Assembly: GCA_032622095.1 (NCBI GenBank)
Contig: CP136069.1
Span: 167,144,394 to 167,208,393, forward strand
Length of the DNA: 64,000 bases
Reading direction: 5' to 3'
Source: Siphonodentalium dalli
Taxonomy: Eukaryota; Mollusca; Scaphopoda; Gadilida; Siphonodentaliidae
Numbering within the stretch: position 1 is the first letter of the stretch; each line of letters opens with the position of its first letter. Below, in pieces: positions 22,504 through 34,910 of this stretch. Under the pieces are notes generated by a model. It was not told the DNA's origin and made no database searches. It saw only the letters and a list, made by a program, of their open reading frames with translations. Both the position numbers and the translations under genes were made by a program.

Positions 22504-23146
22504 CTAGCTGGTGGACCCGACTTCGTCCGGGATGGTTCCCCTCTGCTTTTCGGCGAATTAGGCCATTTGACCTTGAATTGAACATTTTGAAGGTCAAGGT
22601 CAGGTTGGGATCACGATTTGACCCGCCCAAAACACTCTCGGACAAAAGTAACTTTAGGTATCAAATGTTGTCGAAATCCCGTCACAATTCGCGATTTAAC
22701 CTTGAATTGACAATTTTGAAGGTAAAGGTCAGGTCGGGGTCATGATCTGACCCGTCCAAAACACTCACCGGACAATAGTAGCCCATGGTATCAAATTTCG
22801 TCGAAATCCGTCCATTTTACCCGATTTGACCTTGAATTTACCTTTTTTGAAGGTCAAGGTCAGGTCAGAGCAACGATTTGACCCGTCCAAAAGACTCCCA
22901 GGACAAAAGTACCTCTAGGTATCAAATTTCGTCGAAATCCGTCCAGTTTTACCCGATTTGACGTTGAATTGACATTTTTGAAGGTCAAGGTCAGATCGGG
23001 GTAACGATTTGACCCGTCCAAAACACTCCATGGACAAAAGTAACCCTAGGTAGGAAGTTTGGGCTAAATCCGCCAGGCAGTTTTCCCGGCCATAGCTAAC
23101 AGACAAACAACAAACAACAGACAGACAGAAGTCCCAAAATATATAG
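22504..23146 (-). mobile_element. HINE-B element (non-autonomous Helentron), minus strand
   Basis: Read on the minus strand: 5' end ATATATTTTGGGACTTCTGTC followed by CTGT/TTGT repeats; about four units of an about 130-bp repeat (marks 22962, 22830, 22700, 22571) carrying AAGGTCAAGGTCAGGT and GTCGAAATCCGTCC; then the 3' hairpin CCCGGACGAAGTCGGG, TCCACCAG and terminal CTAG before T (22503-22520). The hairpin matches that of HINE-A in sequence although the tandem cores differ. Confidence 0.85.
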
Positions 23147-23149
23147 TAG

Positions 23150-24838
23150 ATGCCATCAAAATAATATTTTGTTTTCACAAACTGAATGATTGTAATTTGT
23201 GAAAACAATGATACCAAATTGGTTGTAGTACTCGATGGTACACTGACTTGTACTTACATACGCACTCTACAAATGAACAGTTTATTAGTTAACTTAGCGC
23301 AGACAAGTGATCACCAACTTAGCAATCCGTGTACCGATTGGATAGTATGATAAGCAATCAACCTCTCAACTTATGATTGGTTAATTCTTTTGTAAATGGG
23401 AGCAGAGTGGTGAGTTAGTTTTTTCTACGTTTTAGGGGTTTCACCCCTCGCCCAGTATAATATGTTTGTATATTCATAATTTAGTGTACAAATAATACGG
23501 CAAAATTTTCCCTGTTCTATGAAACCACTGTGATAGTTAACACAAATTTGTAATTGCAAATTAATAAATACTATTTGTATTTACTGGTATAAAATTGTTC
23601 ATAGTATTGACCCCAGGTCGCGTGATCGGACAATGCATTGACAAGTACCGATAATAAACAGACAGACCACGCCTCCTAGCCTTGCAAGTGGACAAGTGTG
23701 GCACACAGGTAATACAGTCGACCAAATCTATGTCGTCCCAGCAGTGGAGAAAACCTTGGTTTTACTACTAAAACCCAGTTTAAACTGGTAGTTTAAACTA
23801 GGTCTAAACTGGAGATGCCGATTCGGACCTATATATTCGCCGACCTTGACGAATGCCAGGAAAACAATTCCAGGATACAAGGTCGGAGTGTGTAGGTGGG
23901 ACTGAGCACCGATAGCAAATTTTTCGAATGCCATGTAATTATTTCCAAAATCCATGTTTAAAAAGAAATTATGACTACTAAAATTATTTTAAATGCACAT
24001 GCGTATCACATGAACCATTACAGAGTATATAGTGGGGGCTGCAAGCTGATGGGGTGTGCAAATTTGGATAAAAACATGAAAATTGGTACACATATAGAGT
24101 AGACCATGGGGGTTCAGTTCGAAGCGAAACCCAAATTGGCAGACCCCCTCATATGACCTTGATGTCAAGGTCAAGGTCATCAACATGAATTTTCACTATA
24201 GGTTGTCCGGAATGTAACGGAAGCTAACGTCATGCGCACTATTATACAAAGAAGCATTAAATGACCTGGAATCACAACCGAAGAAGAAGTCCCGTAAGCA
24301 CGTTAGTGAGTAGCCTTGGTCAGCTAGGGTGTTCCAGGCTATACCAGGTGAAAGCTAACGTCATGCGAATCAACCAAGGAAAATACCAGCTGAACTAAAC
24401 TCGTGTACATATGTATTTGATAACTGTTTTTATTTTTATCTTAAAATACCCACACACACAAAAAAAAAAATACTAATGCAAATACACTTTGTTGATAATA
24501 ATCTATCTGTTATACTGTTTTGATCACTAATTAAGCACCTTAGTCTCATCAATGTTTTTCGTTTCAATTTTACTCGTTCCCGATCTTTCCCCATTTACCT
24601 GCATTTACCCCCTTTTCATGTTATGTTTAGCTTGTTATCCGTTCGCCATTGTACCACCTTTTGTAACATGTTACCACCCCAAATTTACCAGTAACTTTTA
24701 AATATTTTTTCGATTTGTAATTTTATGCGCTTTTGTATTTCTTTGTAACGTCTCACTTATAGTTCTACTTTTTGTTGATGTCCATAATTATGTCTTATAT
24801 TTGCAATTGTATTTTATGTTTAACATGTCAAGCGTTTT
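23150..24838. other. No gene seen
   Basis: Holds a palindromic patch around CAGTTTAAACTG (23777-23815), a 17-bp direct repeat (GAAGCTAACGTCATGCG at about 24221 and 24351), a TGACCTTGATGTCAAGGTCA-type stretch (about 24154-24180), and A-rich sequence. No gene or named element. Confidence 0.55.
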
Positions 24839-26196
24839 TATGGAGCCCGGGAGGTGACATGGTAAATATATTTTATAATCCGTGCGCACGGATTAATAAT
24901 TCGTGCGCACGAATTAATAAACCGTGCGCACGAAATAGTAATCCTTGCGCACGAATTAATAATGCGTGCGCGCGAATTAGTTATCCGTGCGCACGGATTA
25001 ACAATCCCCCCTTGCATTTCCCAAGGAATGTTAATGGGGATAAAGTGTCTTCGTTATATGTTGAACTGAACATAATACCATTGTTGACTAATAACCCGTC
25101 GTCGCCCTATGTTGAGTTTTACCTGGCGAGCTCCTAACATGGCATGTTTGTGGTATATATATGGGTGTGGATAACAGGTGGGGTGGACCAAAAGCTATTG
25201 TTTCAATGCCATACCTGCCACGTTGCACGGTGGACAAATCATTGCACAACGATCCATATGAGTATCTATATTATAGAGTTAAGGAAAATGGGATACTCAT
25301 ACTCCCCGTGACCATAAGGCACCGCGGGTCACATCTATATGCCCGTACATGTAAAAACTGTTCAGTCCGGAACTGGCTTACACATGGGTCTATTATATTC
25401 AATTCAGCCCATGAAAGGCACTTTACCCCCCCCCCTTCCCTAATTGACCCTCATTCCATCTTCCACAAAAATAAATACTGATGCATGTCTTCAGTATTTA
25501 GTCTTGCTGAAGAGGGTATCCTACATCTTACACTCCATTTCGGCCATTCCTGATATCATATATATCGGTATGGTGCAGTCGTCACTGCGCAACGATCCAT
25601 TATATGCATGTATAATTTAGAGTGAAATATACTGGCATACTATCCGTGAGCATCACATAGCATCCCGGTTTATATATGTATACATGAATGTGCAGTCCGG
25701 AACTGGCTTCCACACGAGCGGGGCACACTAACTAGTCACCACGGTCCATATGGGCAAATTCTCCAATCGTGAGCCCACGTGGACATCACAGCCTAATATA
25801 ATTTGTAACTAAGTAAGCCCTACTGGCATACGGTCGCATACCCCCCAAGGAAGCATCCACGTATCAAACATACTTTCATGTATAATTTGTTGTCGCAACT
25901 GCGTTGTAAAGGAGTCCGCAGGCGTGAGGCCATTTTGACTGAATTACCGATAGGACTGTATTTATATATGTTAAACCGTGCGCACGGATTATTAATTCGT
26001 GCGCACAGTTTATTAATTTGTGCGCACGGTTTATTAATTCGTGCGCACGAATTAGTAGTTCGTGCGCACGGATTACTATTTCGTGCGCACGGATTAATAT
26101 TTCGTGCGCACGGATTACTATTTCGTGCGCACGGATTATTAATCCGTGCGCACGGATTATAAAATATATTTACCATGTCACCTCCCGGGCTCCATA
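24839..26196. mobile_element. Foldback-like element with GTGCGCAC minisatellite arms
   Basis: The 1358-bp element starts TATGGAGCCCGGGAGGTGAC and ends with the exact complement. The first ~50 bp of each end match perfectly, then each arm continues into 21-bp repeats, six units at 24879-25010 and nine at 25976-26160. Each unit has a self-palindromic core (ATTCGTGCGCACGAAT). CGTTTT flanks both ends (24833-24838 and 26197-26202), a likely 6-bp target duplication. The interior has a degenerate direct repeat (CAGTCCGGAACTGGCTT near 25363 and 25692). Open frames of CARINNP-type heptapeptides are translations of the 21-bp units, not genes. Confidence 0.85.
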
Positions 26197-26202
26197 CGTT
26201 TT

Positions 26203-26610
26203 AAAGCACTTCGGTGGATTTTACGCTAAACAAAACTGTTATTTATTTACATTGCCTTTACTGCGGTTGAGAATTAGGTTAAGTTTGCGTATTTTCTAGT
26301 TAGGTTCTTAGTATATAATTTTATCCATTCGCTATTTACTATTATTTTAGGATGTGTGCCATGTTGGTATTGTAAGCGCATTGAAACTAATTTATTGTAT
26401 AATGCGCTCTAAATGTATCTATAATAATAATAATAATAATAACAATAATAATAACTAGAGGTCAGATTCCATGGAATCAGATATACTTCCATGGTATTCC
26501 ATCCCATCCCATGTGAGTGTTATGCGTATTTGTATGTTCCCCTTCGTGCGAATGCATATTGGTGCCTTACGATCCGATGGTGGACTTGCATTGACATTTC
26601 TAAATTTAAT
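26203..26610. other. No gene seen; TAA microsatellite
   Basis: A TAA trinucleotide run (about 26421-26456) follows the foldback element. Shortly after it is a small patch of repeated CCATGG-like words (26466-26510). Nothing else recognised. Confidence 0.6.
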
Positions 26611-27007
26611 ATATATTTTGGTACTTCTGTCTGTCTGTTTGTTTGTCTGTCAGCTATGGCCGGGAAAACTGCTGGACGGATTTTGACGAAATCTGATAAA
26701 TGTGGGTAATTTTGCCCAGGGAGTGTTTTGGACGGGTCGAATCGTGACCCCCGACCTGACATTGGTCTTCAAAAAGGCATTCGAAGGTCAAATCGGGTAA
26801 AACCGACGGATTTCCACGAAATTCGATACCTAGGGGTACTTTTGTCCGGGGAGTCTTTTGGGCGGGTCAAGTCGTGACCCCGACCTGACATTGACCTTCG
26901 AAATGATCAGTTCAAGGTCAAATCGGGTAAAACGAACGGATTTCGACGAAATTTGATACCTAGGAAAACTTTTTTCCGGGGAGTTTTGGACATGTCAAAT
27001 CGTGACA
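26611..27007 (+). mobile_element. HINE-B element, 3'-truncated
   Basis: Starts with ATATATTTTGGTACTTCTGTC and a CTGT/TTGT tract, then GCTATGGCCGGGAAAACTGC and about two and a half units of the HINE-B repeat (ACGGATTTCGACGAAATT, TTTTGGGCGGGTCAA, GTGACCCCGACCTGACATT). Similarity stops near 27007 before any hairpin or CTAG end. Orientation is opposite to the copy at 22504-23146. Confidence 0.8.
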
Positions 27008-27860
27008 ATAGGATACTTTTACAGTAGAGCGGACATACCTATATAGTATATCGGTGAGAATATTCATGCATTTGCCTTGCTTCTTGATAAGTCCGTTTGA
27101 ATTTGCGTCATGAATAGAGGGTTTGAATTTGAGTAATATATATCACCCGTTACAACGTTATACGCTACCAGGGTTAAACCGTTCAATATAAATCATTAAA
27201 AAGTGTACTAATCTTGCGTTTAGATACTACTTATCACATCCACTCATCGAAAAGTTTTTATCTCAATATATGATTTTCGGAGTAATTTTCCCCATTTGAT
27301 CTTCGGTGGAATTTTCCAAATCTGAACCCACCCGACACAAACACTCCCTTGAGCAGGTTGCGTTTATATTAGAGAGGTCAAATTTTGGAGGCATACCTAC
27401 AGTATACCGACTTATGTACCACCGCATTAAACTCGCTCCTACATTAGCCCCGTTTGGATTTGGGGCTAAAAATCGGCTAGTGATAGACTACACAAGTATA
27501 CATATTTATGATATATAGCGTTGTCACGAGTAAACCGTTCCATCTGAAAATTAGAAAATCGACCTCTGGATGCGCGTGAACACTAGCCATCAGATGTACT
27601 CGTCAAACAAAATTATCTCGATGTTTGAATTCCCCCCCTTTGCAATTTTCGTGGAATTTTCCTAAAGTCTCAACCCACACTGACACGAATTCTCCGTTGG
27701 GCATGTTACATTTATAGTATAGCCGTCAAACTACTGGGACGTACATAAAGTATGTCAACGTACCTGCTACGACATTATCTTGCTCTTTAATCAGCCGGTT
27801 TGGATTTGGCGGGAAAAATAATTGCAATATTTCCGTATCCCGTAACGCGGAAAGTCCAGG
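27008..27860. repeat. 357-bp degenerate tandem repeat, about 2.3 units
   Basis: AACCGTTC at 27176 and again at 27533 marks a 357-bp period. Matching blocks include GTGGAATTTTCC-AA--TCT-AACCCAC, then a coding-like stretch and CCGTTTGGATTTGG. A third partial unit (27008-27130) shares the AGTAGAGCGGACATACCTA and GTCCGTTTGAATTTG blocks. No gene is inferred from the open frame in one unit because the others are not open. Confidence 0.6.
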
Positions 27861-27944
27861 GTAAAAACATGTTTAGGCGGTAAATTCGACTCAGGATTAC
27901 TCGTCCGATTCGGAATATGCAATACAAAATTTAGAGCTCTGCAC

Positions 27945-27948
<4 letters not shown>

Positions 27949-27978
<30 letters not shown>
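27949..27978. repeat. A30 homopolymer
   Basis: Thirty consecutive A residues. It could be the poly(A) tail of a retroposed sequence on the plus strand, but no source element is recognised just upstream. Confidence 0.9.
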
Positions 27979-27981
<3 letters not shown>

Positions 27982-30900
27982 CAGTTTATTCATACTGGTG
28001 TATAGTGTGTGCCTATTTATGGGCGGTAACTCCGCAGGGAAAGCACGGACACAAGTTTTGATGCCCGTGGGCAGTAGGGCATATCGAGGTGTGCATACGG
28101 TCCAATTTTCGATGCTCTGCTCCTTATAATTTCCGAAATAGTAAAGTGACATTTTTTCATATAAAGGGAGATAACTCAGCTGGGTAAACGTGGACAATAT
28201 TCGTTGTATGCCGATAGGTTAGAACTCATTGACCCCAACATATGTACAAACTTTCAGTTCCATAATCCCCATACTTTCAGATATTAGGACGTTGCAAAAG
28301 TGTCGAGTATAATAACAAATAATAATGAAAAATAATCGTAAAAGGGCCATAACTACGTCAAAAAACATCGCGCCGAATTCCGGATACCATTATATTTAGT
28401 AGACCTCCGATGCCTACATTCGCTAGAGATTTCGCGTTCCTACTGCAATTAGTTTCTGAGTATTTCCAAATAAACGGAAAACGACCCCAGTAGAAAAACA
28501 ATACACTTCCTGGCTACGATATATCGGATCTGACCTTACCCGGCCCGTCAGATAGAGCGCGCAAACGCGCTGAGATCGGCGCTGTAGCTAATTACGCTCC
28601 AGATTCGGCGCGCGTATCGGAACGGTGTGCGACGAGAGCGCAGTGCTTATGAACGCATCGCTGTATGCGTGAGACTGTTCTTATTTCGGTCCTATCTGGT
28701 TGTTCTGTTGAGGACATGGTATGCACGGGCTATGCATTATTCCAATAAAGAGCGTTCATCGCAAGTTAATGGTAAAATATATGTTCAAATAGGACGCCTG
28801 TTTTTAAAAATAATTTTTGACTGTCCCCGACACAACACAATGCAAAATATATGTCTACGTTACTTTGGGCATCAATATAATACAGTATGGTTATATTGAA
28901 TCATATGTTCCCGACTGTTATGTGCTATTTTAACATTGCATGATGTTGAGTTGGCAAGGCAAATTTCGGAATAGTATTAGCTTGATGCCAATACATAGCA
29001 TTGTATACAACCTACATGTACATCGTAACTATATTTATCACATAATTAACTCACAAAATCAACTTCATAATTATTGGTAAGACACACGTTTAATATTAGC
29101 GCATGCGATGACGTCACGCCGAAGATTTTCCACTAATTGATAGAGATTCTCATATTTACCCCAAAACTCCCACTTTATTTAACTAAAATGCATAAAAATA
29201 AAAAAAACTAGGAGATATATAGTCAGGGGAATTTCGCACAATTGACCCCACCACCCCAAATACATATATAAGTCTTATATCGTGTCTTTTTTTAAAACAT
29301 ATTTTATTGTAATATAATATTACAAGAGGGATAGGGGCACAAATTTTAACAACTTACATCCACCCCTCTCCCATTAACATTTTAACAAATACAACGTAGA
29401 TGACGAAGATAACATATATACGGGATGACGTTTTGTGTGTTTCTAATTGCTGTCTTTATGGTGGTGAGGTTAATTGTACCAAATACAAGTGTATAGAGTT
29501 ATTCACCTTCCATCAAAAACTAACAGACTGGCTCTTAGTCCAGATAGGTGTTTGTCTGTTCTCGAAAAAATTCCTATGAGTTTACTCAATATAACACAAT
29601 CATGCCTCGTGGTACAACCAGATAGTCGTATACACAACTGGGAATCATTATAAATCACTTTGCTGTACTATCGTATGCCGAGTTGGGTGGTCAAAGGAAG
29701 CACATGACCCATGAACAATGGTAGTCTGTCCTCATTCCCATATTCCAGCATACATGCCAGTGGACTGTTATCTTCTTAACATTGCATTTTGTTGAGTTGT
29801 GGGAGGCAAATATCGAAATATTATAAGTTGTATGTCGATAAAGAGCGTTTATAACTAATATACTTCCCGTGAGTGGAAACTGATTTCTAAATAACACACA
29901 CACCGGATTGTCCTAGTTTGTCTGAAACTTTGGTTTCAGTCTTTCACAGTTAAGTGCAGGAGAAAACTATGAACATTATTATACTGATGTACATGTATGC
30001 ATACCATACGACCATAGTTGAATATAATTCATGTAAATATATACATTATGCATTGTAAATAGATGCACAAATATTTTTAATGAAATGCCGGCTGCGATGG
30101 GACACCCGGGAACAGACACGCGTCAGACGAAATTATCACTTCATGGTCATTAGACATGGTAATTGACACCTCCCGGTGGACCAATATAAATCGCCCGAGT
30201 GTACACAACAGATTAAAATATGCTAACAGTCAGTCAACGATGGTGTGATATAATAACCACACACTGGTTAAATGGTCTTGCTAATTTGCTATGATGCTGG
30301 TGGGATCAGGTGAACTGTCATGCTGCTGATATGGCGAACTGATGCTGCTAAGACCACATGACCAAATAACCAGGGCGAACCAGTGTTAAATGAATATTTA
30401 TAGCAATGAAGAGCGGCGATCATCATCTATACACACACACACCAATCTATATCGAAACGGACATCGAGACAACAAGGTGACACCCGTCAGGTCACGGGCG
30501 CGTCGACAGGGATGTGAGCTATGGTAACTCCGTGTGTATCATTAGTTGTGGGAGCAGGCCACAGCGGTGAAAGTGACCACCTTACTATAAGTGTGACACA
30601 GTGCATGTATGTCATAGGTGAGATAGAGCTGATTTCAAGGTCCAGCCATTGCAAGGCAAACACTTTCCATCCCGGTTAAGTTATCCTGCTAATTTGATCT
30701 GATGCTGGTGGGTCCTGCTGACTTGCCATTGTGCTGGTAGTGACAAATATTGGTGTTAAGAAATTGTTCCGTTATTGTATATATATCCAGACACTGCAAC
30801 ATGTATGTTCCGAAAGAATAACGGTACATTTTCTTAACAGAATCAGTTTACCATATCAGCATATTTCAACTCCGTGGTATACCCCACCAGCATCGTTACA

Positions 30901-32135
30901 AATCAACAAGACTACTTAAATTCGGGATATCTCACTGACGTACATGTGCACGTACGCATCGACATTAACATTTGAGTTTGTTTATGTGTCTATATTATAT
31001 TTTACTGTTTAATTTAGGTTTTGTGCGCCCATATGGTATTATAGAAATATATCACAAGATTACATAAAATAAAAGCTTCCTCCATATAGGCGGCATATGA
31101 ATTATTTTAATAAACGCCATGCTGTCTCCAAATTTATGCCTATGTCACGCAGCGCGGACATAAGTAGTTTGCATGCAGGAGTTACTGTTCCTTTAGATAT
31201 ATAAAATGAAAGTTAATCCCACTTATCCCACAATATTACGAGGCAATTTCACAATTATATTATTTATATGCCGTTCCTTTAGAATACTCTCAATCGAGGG
31301 GAGCAGCATAGTCATAATAGTTTGTTCCTTGTGTCTTCCGTTTTTTTCGTGGGGATTTTGGAAACCATATGTTTTTTAGGTAGAGCCTAGAGAGTTTGGA
31401 AATGTTTTCATTTTTTACGACGCCCCCTGGTGGCCACTCAGGATTGTTTTAAATAACCGCCAAAAAAAATATTAACCTTGTTTTTCCATTGTTTGGAAAC
31501 ATCATATGGACATATATACTCCAATAAATGATACTTATCAAATGAAAATGCACCAATGATTGAGTTCCGTGGATCTTTAACATTCTCACCTAACAATCAG
31601 CTCAAAAAAACTCTCAAAATGCCGGTTTTGACCCAAAATGCACCAGCCAAGCACCACAACGCTCAGCATGATAGCTCAAACTCATAGCCCATACTAATAG
31701 TCCAGTGGATTAACAAAACATCATGACTGGCCAGACTAAAGCATGAAACTTGGAACATATGTTCTTTGAAATCCATTTTGGTGGGGGTTCCCGGACAACC
31801 TATCACTGGTAAGCCTTAAAACAAGAAAATAACTGTTGCTGTGAACCTAATTTGTATTTTTTTATATATCATTATGTATGTTGGTAGTGCAAGTGGCTGC
31901 CCACTTCATGATCGAAACAGCAAGAGACAGTGTTGCCGAAGTCACCCAGTAAGGTCAAGGTCATTTGATGAAATGTTTATTTGTGACAGGTAATTATACA
32001 TTCACCTGCCCAAAAATTCGCATATTTCGCAAATAACCCTCAACCGCGTGATGGATATATAACCGAAATGTTCTAGCCTTAATGTTATGTATTAGTGGTC
32101 TTCTATGTGTATTCCGTTTTCCAATTTTAACTTAT
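27979..32135. other. No gene seen; scattered mollusc-type repeat fragments
   Basis: A two-unit repeat with the words GGCGGTAACTCCGCAGGG (28021) and AAAGGGAGATAACTCAGC (28165) lies near 28.0-28.2 kb, and AAGGGCCATAACTACG occurs at 28343. About 28925-29000 resembles about 29765-29840 (TTAACATTGCAT, TTGAGTTG, AGGCAAAT). The word AATAAAGAGCGTT occurs near 28744 and 29839. A related pair (GCTAATTTG-TATGATGCTGGTGGG) lies near 30280 and 30690. No coding region recognised. Confidence 0.5.
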
Positions 32136-32739
32136 CATTAGCGAGTTTGCGATTTCAAACCGGTGCGGGTTCGGGTACGGGTAGCTACCCGTACCGGTAC
32201 ACGTTTTGTAATCGCAAACTGTTTTACGGGTAGAATTCATCACATCGACTGGTAATGTATGGTGAGCCAACTGCAACAAAAAAGATATTATAATATAGAT
32301 AGATTGTTATTCGCATTCGCTTTATTGGCCGATGTTATACTTACCGTTATGGATTGTTGGAAATGTTTATTTTGATTAAACAGAAATGGGCCTCAGGATA
32401 ATCAGTTGCTTTCATTAAGGACGAGGCGGCAGTTGGATGGGGTTGATGATTTTCTATCACTCATCTTGGTTAACATTTTCAACAATTGGATTCTACAAGT
32501 CATAGACCGATCGACTGTTGACTATACATCGGTTGGAATTTTCAGACATAGAAAATAGATTATGATAGTTCAAATATACAATTACGTTATAGTTAAAATT
32601 TCCAACCAATATTCGGTGTAAAATGTATTGTTTTATCCTCAGGGTCTAATAATGTCCAACATGTCCTTTCAGTCAGATATAAGACCGAATGTGTCCCCTA
32701 TTTTATTTGAAGAATATTTAGTCATATTGAAGCCACGTG

Positions 32740-33080
32740 GCGGTTTACGCTCCAAAATACAAATAATAGTGTTAGCTTTTGAATTTTCCCGGTAAATAGC
32801 TTAACTACCTTTCTACGATCATTCTGTAACCCCCAAAAAAAGACGCATAGAAGTAATGGAAAATGCAAGCATGAATAAGGTGTTTGGGACCCAAACAAAA
32901 AACAGCCATGTGCACGACATGGAACAGAAAAGAGCGCTCGGTGCTATTCTATTCCTGATATGGTAACAATAAAAAGCGTTTGTCTGACTTGGGACGAAAA
33001 ATTTACAACATCTGGAAAATGGCTGTAACTGTGGCTGGTGTTTTTCAAAGCATATCAATTTTTTCGTGTATTTATCGACG
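32740..33080. repeat. Dispersed repeat, related copy at 54.66 kb
   Basis: Shares blocks in the same order with 54660-54960: ACGCTCCAAAATA, CCCGGTA, CTACCTTTCTACGA-CATT, TTCTGGTATGGTA-AA or equivalent, AA-AAAG-GTTTGT, and CATCTGGAAAATGG-TGT. A minus-strand open frame here (32819-33100) is not conserved in the second copy, so it is not a gene. Confidence 0.6.
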
Positions 33081-33576
33081 TATCGTGTCCGTCCCTCCAA
33101 ATTATGTAGACAAAATCTGGAGTTTCGAATGAGCCATGTCCGTTTAAGAAAACATTAATTTGGTTTGGAATTTTTCATCATTTCGAAGGGTCGGGGCAAG
33201 GGAATATTTATCACAAGAATAGGGATTTGTTCGGGATCTAAACCAAGACGTAGGTTGAAAAGTTAAACTTGGTAACGATAACATGTGTTAAAATGTAGTC
33301 TGTTTCATTATACGCATTGAATAAAGAGCGTTTACTTCACACCTGTGAGAAACACAGAAAACAGCTGAAACTCGCTCTGATTATGCTTAGATTTTGTAGA
33401 GTATGCATATGTATTTCGTGTCTTTGGCGACCTATATTATCCCCACTACAATATAGATATCTACATATTAAATGAGAAATCAGTCCTCACCTCCATACGA
33501 TAAAGTAACTAAACGGTCGAATTCAAATACATGGATAAATCCACGATATATTGATGCCATTGTACAAATGATGGGA

Positions 33577-34337
33577 CAGGGACGTGACAACAGGGGTGTC
33601 ACACCCCCCAACTTTGGTCAAATATTCAACAGTTTGAAATGTGATATATCTGACACAGCATTTGTGGAAATTTCACACCAACAATAGGTTGAAATTGATC
33701 TCGTAGTTTAATTTTCCAACAATTTATTAGTGGAGGATTTGTAGTTTTTAGACCAACATTTGCATATTTTCCTATTTTTGGTAAAATATTTGGACTGATA
33801 TCAGAAACTGTTAGAAATTTTCCAACCTTTGGGGAGGGTTGTCAGGTCTCAAAATATCCAACAAATGGAAAGCTTGATGCCAGTCTGGATGCTAGGATTT
33901 AGCAAATGTCATGTTCATATTTCAAATATTTCTCATACCATGGTCGATTCGGTGTGTCCCGATCCCTCCCCAGTGGCCAGTCAGAAACTTATAATTAATT
34001 TTTAAAAATCGAGGTAATTTGCATGGCGTTAGACCACTAGATATTAGGATATTAGGATATTTCAGGCTCAGATCTACACATTTTCTTGTACTGTTCGGCC
34101 CAGTGGATTATGCCACCCCAGCTAAAAGACTACTGATTCATTTAGAATATGCTTCCATCCACTGGCATCCAGGCGGATGTGAGGGACCAGTTGGGAAAAA
34201 TCAAACCCCGACGGATGGGGTGCATGCAAATGGAATTACGCGCAAACTTGTGAATTTGATATAATATGGTTCAAGGGGGTGTAGTTAGAATGTGGACAGC
34301 CCTCCTAACGCGGAGACAATCTATAACCACGTCCCTG
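33577..34337. mobile_element. TIR element with CAGGGACGTG ends
   Basis: Begins CAGGGACGTGACAACAGGGG and ends AACCACGTCCCTG, an 11-bp terminal inverted repeat. The left third aligns with 20981-21260. CAGGG termini suggest hAT-like ends, but the 8-bp flanks (TGATGGGA and CATTGAGT) do not match, so no target duplication supports that. No transposase. Confidence 0.6.
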
Positions 34338-34380
34338 CATTGAGTCGAGACTGCGTCTATAGCACCATCTACTCACTCTA

Positions 34381-34910
34381 TTAAAGGTGGATTATCTCTT
34401 TGTAAACATGTTTTATATAGTTACCGGGGTATAAAATATTAGATCTGAATCGAAGACTCCTGTCCGGAAATGCTTCTATCGATTAATATTAATTTTATTT
34501 CGAATATTTTCTGGTCTAAAAAGGTGTGGTTGTTTAGCTAACGAACAATAGTGGTTACTGTTAACAGAGACCAGAAATTTTATTATGTAATTTTGTCACA
34601 AATAAACGTTAATTATACTCATTATCGCTTATAGCTATGGAATACAACAATACAACCAATCAATCTGGGACATTTGACGTTCGGTACGTATCCATATAGG
34701 AGCAGCCTAATGCTCTATATCGCTAAATGATATCACCCGAATGGTCTGTTTTAAAAATAGACATATAAACGGTCCCAATAAAATATTCGAAATAAAATAA
34801 ATATTAATTGATAGAAGCCTTTCCGGACAGGGGTCTTGAGTTCATATTTATTATTTTATACCCACGCAACTATTTCAAATTTGTTATTTAAAGAGATAAT
34901 CCATCTTTAA
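34381..34910. mobile_element. TTAA-flanked MITE with about 120-bp inverted arms
   Basis: TTAA at 34381-34384 and 34907-34910. Arms begin AGGTGGATTATCTCTTT (left) and complement AGATGGATTATCTCTTT (right). They stay alignable for about 120 bp (shared TATAAAATA, CTGTCCGGAAA-GCTTCTATC, ATTTTATTTCGAATATTTT). The central 270 bp is non-coding. TTAA sites with A-G-rich ends fit piggyBac- or Kolobok-type MITEs. It is nested inside 32136-35283. Confidence 0.8.

Noticed and set aside
24879-26160. Regularly spaced palindromic units resembling a CRISPR array
   Set aside because: Units are contiguous 21-bp repeats without unique spacers, in a eukaryotic foldback element, mirrored at both ends.
24772-26299. 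Frames with repeated CARINNP / RAHGLLI heptapeptides
   Set aside because: They arise from the 21-bp GTGCGCAC palindromic minisatellite in the arms of a foldback element; the same sequence reads on both strands.
27949-27978. Poly(A) tail of a processed pseudogene
   Set aside because: No gene-like or retroelement-like sequence is recognisable immediately upstream, and no target duplication was seen.
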